From contig OZ245780.1 of NCBI GenBank assembly GCA_965227905.1, forward strand, positions 3,782,001 to 3,846,000: DNA of 64,000 nt. Reading direction: 5' to 3'. The DNA is from CBDDHT01 sp965227905 (GTDB taxonomy: Bacteria; Pseudomonadota; Alphaproteobacteria; Rhizobiales; Methyloligellaceae). This document shows, piece by piece, positions 62,215 through 64,000 of this stretch (within the stretch, counting starts at the first letter, position 1; every line of letters starts with the position of its first letter). The translations under genes were made by a program, and so were the position numbers. Below the pieces are notes generated by a model. The model had not been told where the DNA came from. It made no database searches and saw nothing but the letters and a program-made list of their open reading frames with translations.

Positions 62215-63849
62215 CTACGCGTCGGCCAATATCCGAGAGACCGCCTCATGCGCGGCAGTGCGCCCACCCACAAAACACTCAGCCAGATTGCCGCCGGATA
62301 TATAGAGATGACCGAACACACTGCCCAACTCACCGGCCACATAGAGCCCGTCGATAACCTCGCCGAAGGGATTGAGCACGCGTTGGCGACCGTCGTGCAC
62401 AGGCCCGCCCTGGGTATTGCCCACCATGGGAAGTAGCGGCGTCGTATAGAAAGGCGGCTTTTCTATTGGAACCAGAGATTCAGGAATTCGACCATAGTCG
62501 GTGTCCTCACCGCCGGCGCAATGGCTGTTCCACCGCTCCACCGTCTCGATCAGAGCGTCTGGATCTGCCCCCATCTCACGAGCCAGTTCTTCCAGGCTGT
62601 CGGCACTTCGCAGGATTCCAAGATCGACCTCCTGAGAGTTGTCTTCGCTCCACACGAAGGACTGCTTGGGATCATTATAGGTTTGCAGTCCCAGCTGTCC
62701 GGCTGCCAGTCCATCCGCATCGATCACCAGCCAGGACGGAATACGGAGATGGGTTTGCGTAACCGGGTCCATCACTTCCATATCGCGGTGCCCAGTATCC
62801 TGTAGATAGGGAGGATATTCGTTCATGAAGCGCTTCGCCCGCGCATCGACGATGATCCATGGCATGCGCTTGCCCTGCCCGAAATACTGCGTGAAGAACG
62901 CCGGCACGTCTTCGGGCTCAGCCTCGCCAGGAACCCAGTCGGGGAACTTCGTCAGCCGAATGCCATAGGGATAGGCAGGATCTGTGTGCCGCATGCCATA
63001 GGTGCCGTGATAGTGCCACATGTGCCAGATGTCAGCGCCGATTGCCTGTGCCATACGGATGCCATCGCCCGTATTGCCATTGTAAGCCTGCGTCAGAACC
63101 GGTTTGCCCTGCCAATACTGCGCCTGCATGGCGTCATCGCCCTCGAAACCACCGCACGCCAGGATAACGCCGCCGCGTGCGCGCACGCGCTTGGTTCCCG
63201 CATCATCGCGCAGGACGATACCGTCGATTCCACCGCCGGGCGCAGTTATGAGTCGTTCTGCCGTCGTGGATACACGCACCGGGATGCCTCGCGCCTCGAC
63301 ATTGTGTTCGACGGCAGCAAAAAGACGGGCACCGCCACGCAGCCCCCTTACATGAGGATAGCGCTCGCGAAGATCGAGACCGGGAAATTCACCGATCGAG
63401 ATAAAACCGAAAGTCTCAAAGCCCTCGAATGCGTAGGTGCCGCCCATCCAGTTGATGACCGGTTCAGCGCCCGCGGCCTCGGCCAGGTCTTCGATGAAAC
63501 CGGAGATGGCGACCATGCCATCGGCAAGAGCGGCGAGAGGTTCTTCGGGAGTAGTTCCCGCGTTTGTTTCTAAGAGGTAGGCAAGTGCGGCGTCGCGATC
63601 CTTAGCGATACGAACGCCTCCGGCAGAGCAAATGGATGTTCCTCCGGGGTTGGTGTTTTTCTCGATGAGCAGAACACTGGCACCGCGATCATGCGCCTCG
63701 ATCGCTGCCGCTGCACCGGCAAATCCATAACCAACGACGACGACATCTACCGTCTCGTCCCACTCCTCGACACGTGCGTCCAAAACATCCCTCGCCTGCA
63801 AGTTCCTGATCTCAGAATGAATTCGCTCTGATTGATTGCCGCAATTCAA
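62215..63849 (-). CDS. FAD-dependent oxidoreductase, fumarate reductase/ketosteroid-dehydrogenase type
   Basis: A 544-residue flavoprotein. DVVVVGYGFAGAAAAIEAH gives the FAD GxGxxG loop. IEKNTNPGGTSICSAGG follows, and a long substrate domain ends with TQGGPVHDGRQRVL and VAGELGSVFGHLYISGGNLAE. The layout is that of the FAD_binding_2 group (fumarate reductase flavoprotein, 3-ketosteroid 1-dehydrogenase). No signal peptide or haem site is seen. Starts are unclear: the reading frame opens at a TTG at 63849, and other TTGs lie closer to the conserved part. The substrate is unknown; steroid or enone-like compounds are possible. Confidence 0.9.
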   Translation of the reverse strand: MNCGNQSERIHSEIRNLQARDVLDARVEEWDETVDVVVVGYGFAGAAAAIEAHDRGASVLLIEKNTNPGGTSICSAGGVRIAKDRDAALAYLLETNAGTTPEEPLAALADGMVAISGFIEDLAEAAGAEPVINWMGGTYAFEGFETFGFISIGEFPGLDLRERYPHVRGLRGGARLFAAVEHNVEARGIPVRVSTTAERLITAPGGGIDGIVLRDDAGTKRVRARGGVILACGGFEGDDAMQAQYWQGKPVLTQAYNGNTGDGIRMAQAIGADIWHMWHYHGTYGMRHTDPAYPYGIRLTKFPDWVPGEAEPEDVPAFFTQYFGQGKRMPWIIVDARAKRFMNEYPPYLQDTGHRDMEVMDPVTQTHLRIPSWLVIDADGLAAGQLGLQTYNDPKQSFVWSEDNSQEVDLGILRSADSLEELAREMGADPDALIETVERWNSHCAGGEDTDYGRIPESLVPIEKPPFYTTPLLPMVGNTQGGPVHDGRQRVLNPFGEVIDGLYVAGELGSVFGHLYISGGNLAECFVGGRTAAHEAVSRILADA

Positions 63850-63933
63850 ACGTCAGTTGGTTATTCGGTCAATCACATGTCCGGCGTCGGCACCAAACCT
63901 ATGGCCATCAGAACAAGAGAGCCAAACTCCGCT

Positions 63934-64000
63934 CTACTCTTTGGGTTCCGACTCCGGCTTTTTTGTAAAGAGCAGTAACGCCAGACCAACGAGCGTGAAC
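63934..64000 (-). CDS. C-terminus of a membrane protein, truncated by window end
   Basis: On the minus strand the last 67 bases read FTLVGLALLLFTKKPESEPKE and stop. A hydrophobic helix followed by a charged tail is what the end of a transporter or other integral membrane protein looks like. Too short to identify. Confidence 0.4.
   Translation of the reverse strand, partial: FTLVGLALLLFTKKPESEPKE

Overview
The window looks like a chromosomal segment of an alphaproteobacterium, most likely a Hyphomicrobiales-type organism. This is inferred from gene content: an EipB (DUF1849) envelope protein, DUF1489 and DUF1127 proteins, a phasin, ClpS-ClpA, a D,D-carboxypeptidase with a SPOR tail, a PutA without a ribbon-helix-helix domain, FNR/FixK-type boxes and TRAP transporters. 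No rRNA, tRNA, CRISPR array, prophage or insertion sequence was recognised.

Layout. 0-5 kb: the 3' end of a fructokinase-like ROK kinase, a divergent arsenic locus (arsDA / arsR) with no efflux pump, two overlapping unknown genes and a VOC protein. 5-13 kb: eipB, a Rid protein, a FemAB-like acyltransferase, a HIT protein, three SDR-type oxidoreductases, an FAD/NAD(P) protein and a palindromic repeat. 12.5-19.5 kb: a catabolic module of CoA-acylating methylmalonate-semialdehyde dehydrogenase plus IclR regulator, divergent from an iron alcohol dehydrogenase and a complete TRAP transporter, with an inverted-repeat operator between them. 19.6-30.5 kb: a DUF1963 protein, nitronate monooxygenase with LysR, an O-methyltransferase, an RTX protein, clpS-clpA-azlC-azlD and a phasin. 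30.9-46 kb: a PBP-type carboxypeptidase, a membrane DnaJ protein, a VWA protein, PutA, PanC, a DUF1127 protein, a YHS-domain protein, a DUF6969-type protein, a CNPC-repeat protein, a flavodoxin, an acyl-CoA dehydrogenase, a diheme cytochrome with an FNR box, an epoxide-hydrolase-like enzyme and an ArsR/SRPBCC pair.

46-59 kb is rich in secreted proteins of unknown role. They include an eight-cysteine protein, a YkuD_2-like L,D-transpeptidase homologue, an SH3-like protein and an unknown exported protein. The most unusual locus is here: an exported caspase-family (C14) protease fused to a complete TRAP-type solute-binding domain (55330-57435). It converges on a secreted serpin (57466-58680) whose reactive loop reads G-R-S at P2-P1-P1'. 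Caspase-like proteases of the metacaspase/orthocaspase type cut after Arg/Lys, so the pair is a candidate ligand-sensing periplasmic protease with its own suicide inhibitor. That function is an inference. The sequence itself shows the fusion, the intact His/Cys dyad, the inhibitory serpin hinge and the adjacency.

58.9-64 kb: a kappa-GST/HCCA-isomerase-like protein, a GST, a SufR-like regulator divergent from an exported catalase-related peroxidase across a clear palindromic operator, an FAD oxidoreductase, and the C-terminus of a membrane protein cut by the window edge.
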